Source: Paracoccaceae bacterium
GTDB lineage: Bacteria; Pseudomonadota; Alphaproteobacteria; Rhodobacterales; Rhodobacteraceae
Direction: 5' to 3'
NCBI GenBank assembly: GCA_017854585.1
Contig: JAFMHK010000015.1
Location: 1-64,000 of the forward strand
Length of the DNA: 64,000 nt
Within the stretch, counting starts at the first letter, position 1. Every line of letters starts with the position of its first letter. The position numbers and the translations under genes were made by a program. Under the pieces are notes generated by a model. That model was not told the DNA's origin. It worked only from the letters and a program-made list of their open reading frames with translations, and searched no databases. This document shows positions 27,338 through 35,863 of the stretch, piece after piece.

Positions 27338-28660
27338 ATGGCGCTTGACCGGTCTACACCGAACGATCTTTCGGCATTCTGGATGCCCTTCACCGCGAAC
27401 CGCCAGTTCAAGAAGAACCCGCGCATGTTCGTGAGTGCCGACAAGATGCATTACAAAACCGCCGATGGGCGGTCGGTTCTGGATGGCACTGCGGGCCTGT
27501 GGTGCTGCAACGCCGGCCACAACAGCCCCCGGATCGTGGAAGCGATCCAGAAGCAGGCGGGCGAGTTGGATTATGCGCCCGCATTCCAGATGGGTCACCC
27601 GGTGGCGTTCGAATTGGCCAACCGGTTGCGTGATATGGCGCCAGAGCCGTTCGAGCACGTGTTTTTCACCAATTCCGGGTCCGAGTCGGTCGAAACCGCC
27701 CTGAAGATCGCGATCGCATATCAACGTGCGATCGGACAGGGCACGCGCACCCGGCTGGTGGGGCGCGAGCGGGGCTATCACGGGGTCAACTTTGGCGGCA
27801 TTTCGGTGGGGGGCATCGTCAACAACCGCAAATATTTCGGGACGCTGCTGGCTGGTGTCGATCACCTGCCACACACCCATATCAAGGAAAACGCATTCAC
27901 CCGCGGTCAGCCGGAACATGGCGCGCATCTGGCCGATGAATTGGAGCGGATCGTGGCCCTGCATGGTCCCGAAACGATTGCCGCCGTCATCGTGGAGCCG
28001 ATGGCCGGGTCAACCGGCGTGCTGTTGCCGCCCAAGGGCTATCTGCAACGCCTGCGTGACATCTGCACCAAGCATGGCATCTTGTTGATCTTCGACGAGG
28101 TCATCACCGGTTTCGGGCGGTTGGGATCAAGTTTTGCCGCCGAGCATTATGGCGTCATGCCCGACATGATCACCTGCGCCAAGGGCTTGACCAACGGCGT
28201 GATCCCGATGGGGGCCGTGCTGGCCACCAAGGAAATTCACGACGCCTTCATGCAGGGCCCCGAACACATGATCGAGCTGTTCCACGGCTATACCTATTCC
28301 GGCAACCCGATTGCATCGGCGGCCGGGGTCGCATCGCTGGAGACCTACAAGGAAGACGGCTTGTTCGAACGCGCGGCCGCGTTGGCCCCCTATTGGGAAG
28401 ATGCGCTGCATTCGCTGAAGGACCACCCGCACGTCATCGACATTCGCAACGAAGGTCTGATCGGCGCGGTGGAGTTGGAACCGATCGCGGGCGAGCCGAC
28501 CAAGCGGGCCTTCAGTGCGTTTCTGGATTGCTACGATCATGACTGCCTGATCCGCACGACGGGGGACATCATCGCCATGTCGCCGCCCTTGATCATCGAG
28601 AAGGCGCACATCGATCAACTGATCGGGACGTTGGGCGACACGTTGAAGCGGATTGACTGA
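27338..28660 (+). CDS. Omega-amino acid (beta-alanine)--pyruvate aminotransferase
   Basis: A 440-residue class III PLP aminotransferase. It opens SAFWMPFTANRQFKKNPRMF, typical of omega-amino acid:pyruvate transaminases, followed by DGTAGLWCCNAGHNSPRI, FFTNSGSESVETALKIA, IFDEVITGFGRLG and the PLP lysine in CAKGLTNGVIPMGAV. In this operon it most probably converts beta-alanine (or 3-aminoisobutyrate from thymine) to malonate semialdehyde, the last step of reductive pyrimidine breakdown. The ATG at 27338 was preferred because GGATGAG lies 5 bases upstream; ATG 27329 adds 3 residues. It is the first gene after the RutR operator. Confidence 0.92.
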   Translation: MALDRSTPNDLSAFWMPFTANRQFKKNPRMFVSADKMHYKTADGRSVLDGTAGLWCCNAGHNSPRIVEAIQKQAGELDYAPAFQMGHPVAFELANRLRDMAPEPFEHVFFTNSGSESVETALKIAIAYQRAIGQGTRTRLVGRERGYHGVNFGGISVGGIVNNRKYFGTLLAGVDHLPHTHIKENAFTRGQPEHGAHLADELERIVALHGPETIAAVIVEPMAGSTGVLLPPKGYLQRLRDICTKHGILLIFDEVITGFGRLGSSFAAEHYGVMPDMITCAKGLTNGVIPMGAVLATKEIHDAFMQGPEHMIELFHGYTYSGNPIASAAGVASLETYKEDGLFERAAALAPYWEDALHSLKDHPHVIDIRNEGLIGAVELEPIAGEPTKRAFSAFLDCYDHDCLIRTTGDIIAMSPPLIIEKAHIDQLIGTLGDTLKRID

Positions 28661-28687
28661 GCAACCAGCAAATATTGGGGATATCGG

Positions 28688-29938
28688 ATGCCAGCACCCG
28701 GCGAGAACCTGAAGATCAACGGCGAACGGTTGTGGGACAGCCTGATGGAGATGGCCAAGATCGGGCCGGGGGTGGCGGGCGGCAACAACCGGCAGACCCT
28801 GACCGATGCCGATGGTGAAGGCCGCGCCCTGTTCCAGAGTTGGTGCGAGGCGGCCGGGTGTTCCATGGGGCTGGACCAGATGGGCAACATGTTCGCCCGT
28901 CGCGAGGGCACGGACCCCGACGCGCTGCCGGTCTATGTCGGGAGCCATCTGGATACTCAGCCCACGGGCGGCAAGTATGACGGGGTGTTGGGCGTGTTGG
29001 GCGGATTGGAGATTATCCGCTCGCTCAACGATCTGGGTATCAAGACCAAGCATCCGATTGTCGTGACCAATTTCACCAATGAGGAAGGCACCCGGTATGC
29101 GCCCGCGATGCTTTCGTCGGGCGTTTTTGCCGGGATCCACACGCAGGACTGGGCCTATGCCCGCACCGACGCCGAGGGGAAGACCTTTGGCGCGGAGTTG
29201 GCGCGGATCGGTTGGCGGGGCGAGGAGGCGGTTGGCGCGCGCAAGATGCACGCCTTCTTCGAACTGCATATCGAGCAAGGCCCGATTCTGGAGTCCGAGG
29301 GTGTCGACATCGGCGTGGTGACGCACGGGCAGGGCCTGAGCTGGACGCAGGTGACCATTACCGGAAAGGACAGCCACACCGGGTCGACGCCGATGCCGAT
29401 GCGCAAGAATGCCGGGCTTGGCATGGCGCGGGTGCTGGAACTGGTGGACCAAATCGCATGGAGCCACGCGCCCCACGCCGTGGGTGCGGCAGGCCATATC
29501 GACGTCTACCCGAATTCGCGCAACGTAATCCCCGGCAAGGTCGTGTTCACCATCGATTTCCGGTCGCCTGATCTGGCCGTGATCGAGGATATGGAGGCAC
29601 GCTTGCGGACCGATGCGCAGAAGATCTGCGATGACATGGGGCTGGGCGTTGCGTTCGAGAAGGTTGGCGGGTTCGATCCCGTGACCTTTGATACGGGGTG
29701 TGTGACGGCGATACGTGACGCGGCCACCCGTTTGGGTTATTCCCACCGCGACATCATCAGCGGTGCGGGGCATGATGCGTGCTGGATCAACCGGGTCGCC
29801 CCCACGGCAATGGTGATGTGCCCGTGCGTCGACGGCCTCAGCCATAACGAGGCCGAGGAAATCAGCCCGGAATGGGCCGCTGCGGGTGCCAATGTATTGT
29901 TCCACGCCGTCGTGGAAACAGCGGAGATTGTTGAGTGA
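28688..29938 (+). CDS. Zn-dependent N-carbamoyl-beta-alanine amidohydrolase (beta-ureidopropionase type)
   Basis: A 416-residue M20-type amidase that hydrolyses N-carbamoyl-beta-alanine to beta-alanine, CO2 and ammonia. Metal ligands are visible in order: GSHLDTQPTGGKYDG (His and Asp), TNFTNEEGTR (Glu), ELHIEQGPILE (His) and SHNEAEEI (His). GAGHDACW completes the family pattern. The HyuC group also includes N-carbamoyl-L-amino acid hydrolases; the neighbours (dihydropyrimidinase and preA) favour the pyrimidine role. It lies 27 bases after the aminotransferase, and its stop overlaps the following lipoprotein gene (GTGA). Confidence 0.93.
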   Translation: MPAPGENLKINGERLWDSLMEMAKIGPGVAGGNNRQTLTDADGEGRALFQSWCEAAGCSMGLDQMGNMFARREGTDPDALPVYVGSHLDTQPTGGKYDGVLGVLGGLEIIRSLNDLGIKTKHPIVVTNFTNEEGTRYAPAMLSSGVFAGIHTQDWAYARTDAEGKTFGAELARIGWRGEEAVGARKMHAFFELHIEQGPILESEGVDIGVVTHGQGLSWTQVTITGKDSHTGSTPMPMRKNAGLGMARVLELVDQIAWSHAPHAVGAAGHIDVYPNSRNVIPGKVVFTIDFRSPDLAVIEDMEARLRTDAQKICDDMGLGVAFEKVGGFDPVTFDTGCVTAIRDAATRLGYSHRDIISGAGHDACWINRVAPTAMVMCPCVDGLSHNEAEEISPEWAAAGANVLFHAVVETAEIVE

Positions 29939-30201
29939 AAAATTTGAAGAAAATCGCCTTGGGCCTTGCCTTGTTGAGCCTTGGCGCCTGCGTGACGCCA
30001 ACGCCCGAGGGGGAATCCATCACGTTGCCGGAGGAGGTTCTGGCCCTTGTGGCTCCGGGGCAGGACATTACCACCGCGCGGATAGAGTCGGACGGGTGTT
30101 ATTGGTATCTGTACGTCGGCCCGGTTGAAAGCACCTACATCCCGCTGTTCACGCGTGACGGGCGGATGATCTGCACCGTGGCGCAGGAGCAGATCGGCTA
30201 A
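29935..30201 (+). CDS. Small predicted lipoprotein in the pyrimidine operon
   Basis: An 88-residue protein I do not recognise. Residues 1-19 form a lipoprotein signal (KNLKKIALGLALLSLGAC) with lipobox LGAC, so the mature protein would be about 70 residues attached to a membrane, carrying GCYWYLYVGPVESTYIPLFTRDG and a second Cys near the end. The GTG start overlaps the amidohydrolase stop and the dihydropyrimidinase follows 20 bases later, so it belongs to the operon. A short-lived structural or envelope role is possible; no function can be read. Confidence 0.75.
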   Translation: MKNLKKIALGLALLSLGACVTPTPEGESITLPEEVLALVAPGQDITTARIESDGCYWYLYVGPVESTYIPLFTRDGRMICTVAQEQIG

Positions 30202-30221
30202 TCCAGATATGAGGGAATGAC

Positions 30222-31685
30222 ATGAGCAAGGTGATCAAGGGCGGCACCGTGGTGACCGCAGACCGTCAATGGAAGGCCGATGTGCTGATCGAGGGCGAGA
30301 AGATCGCGCAGATCGGCGAAAACCTGTCGGGCGACGAGGTGATCGACGCCGAAGGCGCCTATGTCATTCCCGGCGGGATCGACCCGCACACCCACCTTGA
30401 AATGCCCTTCATGGGCACGACGGCGGCGGAAACCTTCGAATCCGGGACCTTCGCGGCGGCGGCGGGTGGAACCACGATGCTGGTCGATTTCTGCCTGCCC
30501 GGTGCGGATGGCAGCCTGCTGCGCGCGATCGACGACTGGGACCGGAAATCGAAGGACCAGATCTGTGTGGACATCAGTTACCACATGGCGATTACCGGCT
30601 GGAACGAGAACATTTTCAATGAGATGGAGGCCGTCGTTAAAGAGCGCGGCATCAACACGTTCAAGCATTTCATGGCCTACAAGGGCGCGCTGATGGTGGA
30701 GGACGACGAGATGTATGCCTCCTTCAGGCGGTGTGCCGAATTGGGCGCGCTGCCGTTGGTGCATGCAGAAAACGGCGACATCGTGCAGGAGTTGCAGAAC
30801 AAGTACCTTGCCGCAGGCGTGACCGGCCCCGAGGGGCACGCCTACAGCCGCCCGCCCGAGGTGGAGGGCGAAGCCGCAAACCGCGCCATCATGATCGCCG
30901 ATGCCGCCGGGACGCCGCTTTACATCGTGCATGTGAGTTGCGAGCAGGCACACGAGGCCATTCGCCGGGCCCGCCAAAAGGGGATGCGGGTCTATGGTGA
31001 ACCGTTGATCCAGCATTTGACGCTGGATGAGACTGAGTATTTCAACAAGGATTGGCAATACGCCGCACGCCGCGTGATGTCGCCGCCGTTCCGGTCCAAG
31101 GACCATCAAGATGGGCTGTGGGCAGGGCTTGCGGCGGGGTCGCTGCAGGTGGTGGCCACGGACCACGCGGCGTTCACCGATGCGCAAAAGCGGATGGGGC
31201 TGGATAATTTCACCACCATCCCGAACGGCACCGGCGGGCTTGAGGAACGGATGGCGATGCTGTGGACGCGCGGCGTTGAAACCGGGCGCCTGACGCCGGA
31301 GGAGTTCGTGGCCGTGACGTCATCGAACATCGCCAAGATCCTGAACATCTATCCGATGAAGGGTGCGATCGTGCCGGGAGCCGACGCCGATGTGGTGGTT
31401 TGGGACCCGACGATCACCAAGACGGTGTCGGTCAGCACCCAAAAATCCATCATCGATTACAACGTGTTCGATGGCATGCAGGTGACGGCGCAACCGCGTT
31501 ACACCCTGAGCCGGGGCGATGTGGTCTGGGCCTATGGGCAGAATTCGCAGCCGCAACCGGGGCGTGGAAAGTTCGTGCGCCGCAACGCCTTTGCCAGCGC
31601 GTCACAGGCGTTGAGTAAATGGAAGGCGCTGAACACCCCAAGGAAAATCGCGCGCAATCCGCTGAACATTCCGAGCGGGGTGTGA
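30222..31685 (+). CDS. hydA: Dihydropyrimidinase
   Basis: A 487-residue cyclic amidohydrolase that opens dihydrouracil and dihydrothymine to N-carbamoyl-beta-amino acids. The first metal motif is GGIDPHTHLEMP (HxH). The carboxylated lysine is in FKHFMAYKGAL. Further metal ligands are in PLVHAENGD and YIVHVSCEQAH, and VVATDHAAF holds the catalytic Asp. Length and motifs match D-hydantoinase/dihydropyrimidinase rather than dihydroorotase or allantoinase. It is preceded by the lipoprotein gene by 20 bases and its TGA overlaps the ATG of the ABC ATPase by one base. Confidence 0.95.
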   Translation: MSKVIKGGTVVTADRQWKADVLIEGEKIAQIGENLSGDEVIDAEGAYVIPGGIDPHTHLEMPFMGTTAAETFESGTFAAAAGGTTMLVDFCLPGADGSLLRAIDDWDRKSKDQICVDISYHMAITGWNENIFNEMEAVVKERGINTFKHFMAYKGALMVEDDEMYASFRRCAELGALPLVHAENGDIVQELQNKYLAAGVTGPEGHAYSRPPEVEGEAANRAIMIADAAGTPLYIVHVSCEQAHEAIRRARQKGMRVYGEPLIQHLTLDETEYFNKDWQYAARRVMSPPFRSKDHQDGLWAGLAAGSLQVVATDHAAFTDAQKRMGLDNFTTIPNGTGGLEERMAMLWTRGVETGRLTPEEFVAVTSSNIAKILNIYPMKGAIVPGADADVVVWDPTITKTVSVSTQKSIIDYNVFDGMQVTAQPRYTLSRGDVVWAYGQNSQPQPGRGKFVRRNAFASASQALSKWKALNTPRKIARNPLNIPSGV

Positions 31686-32500
31686 TGGCTGCGGACGATG
31701 AAGTGAACGTTGCCTTGCAAGCCCCTGTTATCGAGGCGAAAAACCTTGATCTCACCTTTGATGCCAATGACGGACCGATACAGGCGCTGTCGAACGTCAA
31801 CCTGACGATCAACAAGGGCGAGTTCGTCAGCTTCATCGGGCCTTCGGGCTGCGGCAAGACCACGTTCCTGCGGGTAGTGGCGGCGTTGGAGCAGCCCACG
31901 AGCGGCAGCGTGACGGTCAACGGGATGACCCCGGACGAGGCGCGGCGCAACCGCGCCTATGGCTACGTGTTTCAGGCGGCGGGCCTGTACCCGTGGCGGA
32001 CCATCGAGAAGAACATCAAGCTGCCACTGGAGATCATGGGGTTTGACCGGGCCGAGCAGAATCGGCGCGTGAAGAACGTTCTGCAACTTGTTGATCTTGA
32101 AGGGTTTGGAAACAAATTTCCTTGGCAGTTGTCAGGCGGAATGCAGCAACGCGCATCGATCGCGCGGGCGCTGGCGTTCGATGCGGATCTGCTGCTGATG
32201 GACGAACCCTTTGGTGCGCTGGACGAGATCGTGCGCGATCACCTGAACGAGCAGTTGCTGGCGTTGTGGGCGCGGACGGAAAAGACCATCGGCTTTGTCA
32301 CGCATTCCATCCCCGAGGCGGTCTATCTGTCGACCAAGATCGTGGTGATGTCGCCGCGACCCGGACGAATCACGGATATTATTGAAAGCGACCTGCCGCG
32401 CGACCGCCCGCTGGATATCCGCGACAGCCCGGAATTTCTGGCGATTGCGCATCGGGTGCGCGACGGACTGCGGGCGGGGCATGCCTATGACGATGCGTAG
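31685..32500 (+). CDS. ABC transporter ATP-binding protein (nitrate/taurine/NMT1 type)
   Basis: A 271-residue ATPase for the importer encoded downstream. Walker A is GPSGCGKTT, the Q loop is YVFQAAGLYPW, the signature is LSGGMQQRASIARALA and Walker B is LLLMDEPFGALDE, followed by the switch His in FVTHSIPEAVYLS. This pattern is that of the SsuB/TauB/NrtD group. The ATG at 31685 shares a base with the dihydropyrimidinase stop; the upstream frame to 31619 lies within that gene. Together with two permeases and a THI5-like binding protein it probably imports a pyrimidine or related ring compound. Confidence 0.93.
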   Translation: MAADDEVNVALQAPVIEAKNLDLTFDANDGPIQALSNVNLTINKGEFVSFIGPSGCGKTTFLRVVAALEQPTSGSVTVNGMTPDEARRNRAYGYVFQAAGLYPWRTIEKNIKLPLEIMGFDRAEQNRRVKNVLQLVDLEGFGNKFPWQLSGGMQQRASIARALAFDADLLLMDEPFGALDEIVRDHLNEQLLALWARTEKTIGFVTHSIPEAVYLSTKIVVMSPRPGRITDIIESDLPRDRPLDIRDSPEFLAIAHRVRDGLRAGHAYDDA

Positions 32501-32512
32501 GGGCCGCCGGGG

Positions 32513-32848
32513 ATGAGCTTGGCATTCTATCTTTGGCTGGGGGCCTCGATGGTGGTTTTCCTGACCGCGACGACCAGCATCCGCGCCTATGTCGGGCAAG
32601 ATCGGCTTTGGATGCTGATTGGAGGGCTGATGCTGTATACGCTTGGCAACCTGATCATGGTGCGCCTGATGCGTGAAAGCGGGATGGCGATCGCCATTTC
32701 GCTGTCGGCGGTGATCCAGTTGTTGATGGCGACGGCGGTTGCGGTCGCGGTGTTCGGCGAACGTCCGACGGCCGTGCAGATGGCGGGAATTGCGTTGGGT
32801 GTGGTGGCGGTGGCGTTGATTGTGTGGCCCGCGCGGGGGCAGGGGTGA
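32513..32848 (+). CDS. Small multi-pass membrane protein, SMR/EamA-like
   Basis: A 111-residue, very hydrophobic protein with four predicted helices (about 4-22, 32-50, 58-77 and 85-105). The last half (IAISLSAVIQLLMATAVAVAVFGERPTAVQMAGIALGVVAVALIVW) has the G-E-x-P-T and GIALG pattern of small multidrug resistance and EamA transporters. The first helix (FYLWLGASMVVFLTATTS) lacks the membrane-embedded Glu that EmrE needs for drug/proton exchange, so it is not a canonical SMR pump. It is placed between the ATPase and permease of an ABC importer with overlapping stop/start, so a transport accessory role is possible. Confidence 0.75.
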   Translation: MSLAFYLWLGASMVVFLTATTSIRAYVGQDRLWMLIGGLMLYTLGNLIMVRLMRESGMAIAISLSAVIQLLMATAVAVAVFGERPTAVQMAGIALGVVAVALIVWPARGQG

Positions 32849-33738
32849 TGCGGTCCGTGATCCCGGTGTTGACGGTTGTGGCCGTGATCGTGGCGATCTG
32901 GTTTGCGGGCAGCATTGGAATGAACCGTGCATGGACCGTCGATCAGGCCGAACGGCGGGGGCTGGAATTGAGCGCCGCCGATATCATTGCGGATACCTTG
33001 CGGCAGGAACGCCCGGTGCTGCCGACGCCCGCGCAGGTCATGGCTGAATTATGGGCCACCACGGCGGGAGAGCCGGTGTTTCGGGAGCGGCGCGGCCAGA
33101 TGCAAGGCAACCCGCGCAGCCTGTTCTTTCACGCGTGGCAGACGCTGGCGCCGACGATGCTTGGGTTCGTGATGGGAACGCTTGCGGGGATCTTGCTGGC
33201 GGTGGGGATCGTGCACAACCGGGCGATGGATCTGGGGGTGATGCCTTGGGCAATCGCCAGCCAGACCATTCCGATTCTGGCGGTGGCCCCGATTGTCATC
33301 GTGGTGCTGAACGCGGTTGGGTTGGAGGGGTTGGTTCCCAAATCGCTGATCTCGGCCTACCTGTCGTTCTTTCCGGTCGTCGTCGGGATGGTGAAGGGGT
33401 TGCGCAGCCCCAACGCCATGGATCTGGACCTGCTGCGGACCTATTCGGCCAGCAACGCGCAGACGCTGTGGAAATTGCGGCTTCCGGCCTCGGTGCCGTA
33501 TCTGTTCACGTCGCTCAAGGTCGGGATCGCGGCGGCGCTGGTCGGGACCATCGTGGCGGAACTGCCAACGGGCGCGCGATTTGGGTTGGGCGCGCGGTTG
33601 CTGACGGGCAGTTATTACGGGCAGACGATCCAGATCTGGTCGGCCCTGTTCATGGCGGCGATCTGCGCGGCCTGTCTGGTCGCATTGCTGAGCGCGGCAG
33701 AGCGGGCGACGACCCGGCGAATGGGGTTGGGCCGATGA
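32848..33738 (+). CDS. ABC transporter permease (first of two)
   Basis: A 296-residue inner-membrane permease of the SsuC/TauC type. After an N-terminal helix and a periplasmic stretch of about 80 residues, the core has the family segments AWQTLAPTMLGFVMGTLAGILL, PIVIVVLNAVGLEG and the EAA-like cytoplasmic loop DLDLLRTYSASNAQTLWKLRLPA. The ATG at 32848 overlaps the previous stop (TGATG), and its own stop overlaps the next permease start. The two permeases probably form a heterodimer, since they differ in length and N-terminal region. Confidence 0.88.
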   Translation: MRSVIPVLTVVAVIVAIWFAGSIGMNRAWTVDQAERRGLELSAADIIADTLRQERPVLPTPAQVMAELWATTAGEPVFRERRGQMQGNPRSLFFHAWQTLAPTMLGFVMGTLAGILLAVGIVHNRAMDLGVMPWAIASQTIPILAVAPIVIVVLNAVGLEGLVPKSLISAYLSFFPVVVGMVKGLRSPNAMDLDLLRTYSASNAQTLWKLRLPASVPYLFTSLKVGIAAALVGTIVAELPTGARFGLGARLLTGSYYGQTIQIWSALFMAAICAACLVALLSAAERATTRRMGLGR

Positions 33739-34661
33739 GCGTTGGCCTTGCACCCGTTCGCCAGCGATGGATCTGGCCCGCGCTTGGCGCGAGCGTGGTG
33801 GTCATCGCGGCCATATACGACGTGCGGCTTGGCATCATCATGGGCGTCTGGTTGGGGGCATGGGCCGTCAACGGATGGCTTGCGGGCGCGGCACGTGGCA
33901 CGGGCGTGCGGGTGATGGTGCCGCTGATCTTCGGCGCGACGTTGCTGGCGCTATGGGAGATCACGGTCGGGCTATATGACGTCTCACCCATCATCTTGCC
34001 CGCGCCATCTTTGATCGTGGCGCAATTCGCGGTGTCGACCGATGTGCTGTGGGCCGATTTTCAGCAGACCATCCTGAAGGGGGCGCTGGCCGGTTACGTG
34101 ATTGGCTGCGGCGCGGCGGTGTTGGTGGCGCTTGCGGTGGATCGGTCCATGTTCCTGCAACGGGGCGTGCTGCCGGTGGGAAATTTCATTGCCGCCCTGC
34201 CGATCGTGGGCACCGCGCCGATCTTGGTCATGTGGTTCGGTTTCGGCTGGCAGTCCAAGGCGGCGGTGGTCGTGGCGATGGTGTTTTTCCCCATGCTGGT
34301 GAACACGGTGCAGGGGTTGAAGGCGTCGGGCGCGATGCAGCGCGACCTGATGCACACCTATGCGGCCAGCTATTGGCAGAGCCTGTTCAAGCTGCGCCTG
34401 CCAAATGCCTTGCCCTTTATCTTCAACGGGTTGAAAATCTGCACAACGCTTGCGCTGATCGGTGCAATCGTGGCGGAGTTTTTCGGCTCTCCCACGGTGG
34501 GGATGGGCTTTCGGATAAAAATCGAGGTGGGGCGTTTGGCCATGGATATGGTCTGGGCATCCATCTTTGTGGCGGCGCTGGCGGGCACGGGTTTTTACGG
34601 GCTGGTGGCGTTGATCGAGCGGTGGCTGACATTCTGGCATCCGTCCCAAAGACGGCGCTGA
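33735..34661 (+). CDS. ABC transporter permease (second of two)
   Basis: A 308-residue permease paralogous to the preceding one. Two hydrophobic segments near the N terminus (about 13-30 and 31-50) precede the transporter core: VPLIFGATLLALWEITVG, LPAPSLIVAQF, ALPIVGTAPILVMWFGFG and the EAA loop LMHTYAASYWQSLFKLRLPNALPF. Motif order is that of SsuC/ThiX-like permeases that work with NMT1/THI5 binding proteins. It starts on an ATGA overlap with the first permease. The binding protein gene follows 35 bases later, with a GGAGGAA ribosome site. Confidence 0.9.
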   Translation: MSVGLAPVRQRWIWPALGASVVVIAAIYDVRLGIIMGVWLGAWAVNGWLAGAARGTGVRVMVPLIFGATLLALWEITVGLYDVSPIILPAPSLIVAQFAVSTDVLWADFQQTILKGALAGYVIGCGAAVLVALAVDRSMFLQRGVLPVGNFIAALPIVGTAPILVMWFGFGWQSKAAVVVAMVFFPMLVNTVQGLKASGAMQRDLMHTYAASYWQSLFKLRLPNALPFIFNGLKICTTLALIGAIVAEFFGSPTVGMGFRIKIEVGRLAMDMVWASIFVAALAGTGFYGLVALIERWLTFWHPSQRRR

Positions 34662-34696
34662 GACAGTAATAACGGTTCCAACCTGGAGGAAGACCA

Positions 34697-35695
34697 ATGA
34701 AGAAGACGATCACGACCGCACTGGCCCTTGGCCTTGCAAGCGGTGGCATGGCGCACGCGGACGCCCATGCCGATTCGGTGACATTGCAGTTGCAGTGGGT
34801 CACCCAAGCCCAGTTCGCGGGCTATTACGTGGCGCTTGAGAACGGATACTACGACGAGGAAGGCCTGAACGTGACCATCCAGCCGGGCGGCCCGGACATT
34901 GCGCCGCCGCAGGTTCTGGCCGGTGGCGGGGCCGATGTGATGCTGAACTGGATGCCATCGGCGTTGGCCGCACGCGAGCGGGGGCTTCCGGTGGTGAACA
35001 TCGCGCAGCCATTCGTGCGGTCGGGCCTGATGCTGACCTGCTGGGCGGACAGCGGCATCGTGGAACCCGCCGATCTGGCGGGTCACACCGTAGCGCATTG
35101 GTTCTTCGGCAACGAATACCCGTTCCTCAGCTGGATGAGCCAGCTTGGCATCGGTGTCGATGGTGGTGACGACGGCGTGACCCTGTTGCAGGCCGGTTTC
35201 AACGTCGACCCCCTTTTGCAGCGGCAGGCCGATTGCATCTCGACCATGACGTATAACGAATACTGGCAGATCATTGATGCCGGTGTCACACCTGAGGAAC
35301 TGGTGACGTTCAAGTATGAGGATTATGGCGTCGCGACACTGGAAGATGGCATCTGGGCGTTGGAAGAGAATCTGTCTGACCCCGAGTTCGTGGACCGTAT
35401 GGTGCGTTTCGTGCGCGCCTCGATGCGCGGATGGGCTTGGGCCGCTGAGAACCCCGATGATGCGGCGATGATCGTGCTGGATTACGACGAGACCGGCGCC
35501 CAGACCGAAGAGCATCAGCTGCGCATGATGGGCGAAATCGCCCTGCTGGTCGCGGGTGGTGACGGATCCTTGGATGAAGCGGCCTATGCCCGGACCGTGT
35601 CGACATTGCTGGCGGGTGGGTCTGATCCGGTGATCAGTGCCGAGCCGCAAGGCGCGTTCACCCACGTGATCACTGACGCGGCGCTGGCGAACTGA
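34697..35695 (+). CDS. ABC transporter substrate-binding protein, NMT1/THI5 family
   Basis: A 332-residue periplasmic binding protein. The signal peptide is KKTITTALALGLASGGMAHA. The mature part begins VTLQLQWVTQAQFAGYYVALENGYYDEEGL, the classic NMT1/THI5-like opening (family members bind hydroxymethylpyrimidine precursors, riboflavin or similar rings). PGGPDIAPPQVLAGGGADV and the cysteine-bearing RQADCISTMTYNEYWQ continue the pattern. Position as last gene of the pyrimidine operon, followed by a strong terminator, suggests uptake of a pyrimidine base or its breakdown product; the exact ligand is inference. Confidence 0.9.
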   Translation: MKKTITTALALGLASGGMAHADAHADSVTLQLQWVTQAQFAGYYVALENGYYDEEGLNVTIQPGGPDIAPPQVLAGGGADVMLNWMPSALAARERGLPVVNIAQPFVRSGLMLTCWADSGIVEPADLAGHTVAHWFFGNEYPFLSWMSQLGIGVDGGDDGVTLLQAGFNVDPLLQRQADCISTMTYNEYWQIIDAGVTPEELVTFKYEDYGVATLEDGIWALEENLSDPEFVDRMVRFVRASMRGWAWAAENPDDAAMIVLDYDETGAQTEEHQLRMMGEIALLVAGGDGSLDEAAYARTVSTLLAGGSDPVISAEPQGAFTHVITDAALAN

Positions 35696-35718
35696 GCCAC
35701 GTTTGATCCGACGACCCT

Positions 35719-35751
35719 GCCCGGGCGCGCAAGCCGCGCCCGGGCTTTTTT
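35719..35751 (+). terminator. Intrinsic terminator of the pyrimidine operon
   Basis: A perfect 11-bp stem GCCCGGGCGCG (35719-35729) with CGCGCCCGGGC (35735-35745), a 5-base loop and a TTTTTT tail, 23 bases after the binding-protein stop. This is the clearest intrinsic terminator in the window. Confidence 0.93.
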
Positions 35752-35863
35752 GTTCTTTGCACATTGCCGCCCGAGCGTTCACTCAATTTTGTCGCTTTTG
35801 GTGGACAAGCTGGGATCCGAAAGAATCGCATAATTATCAGCCGACAAACCGGATTGCAGACCC

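Noticed and set aside
28127-30001. A 624-residue minus-strand frame across the aminotransferase and amidohydrolase genes
   Set aside because: It covers two recognised plus-strand enzymes and shows no family motif.
33051-33734. Upstream extension of the second ABC permease frame inside the first permease
   Set aside because: The extension is out of frame with the first permease and has Arg/Gly/Asp-rich sequence; the true start is the overlapping ATG at 33735.
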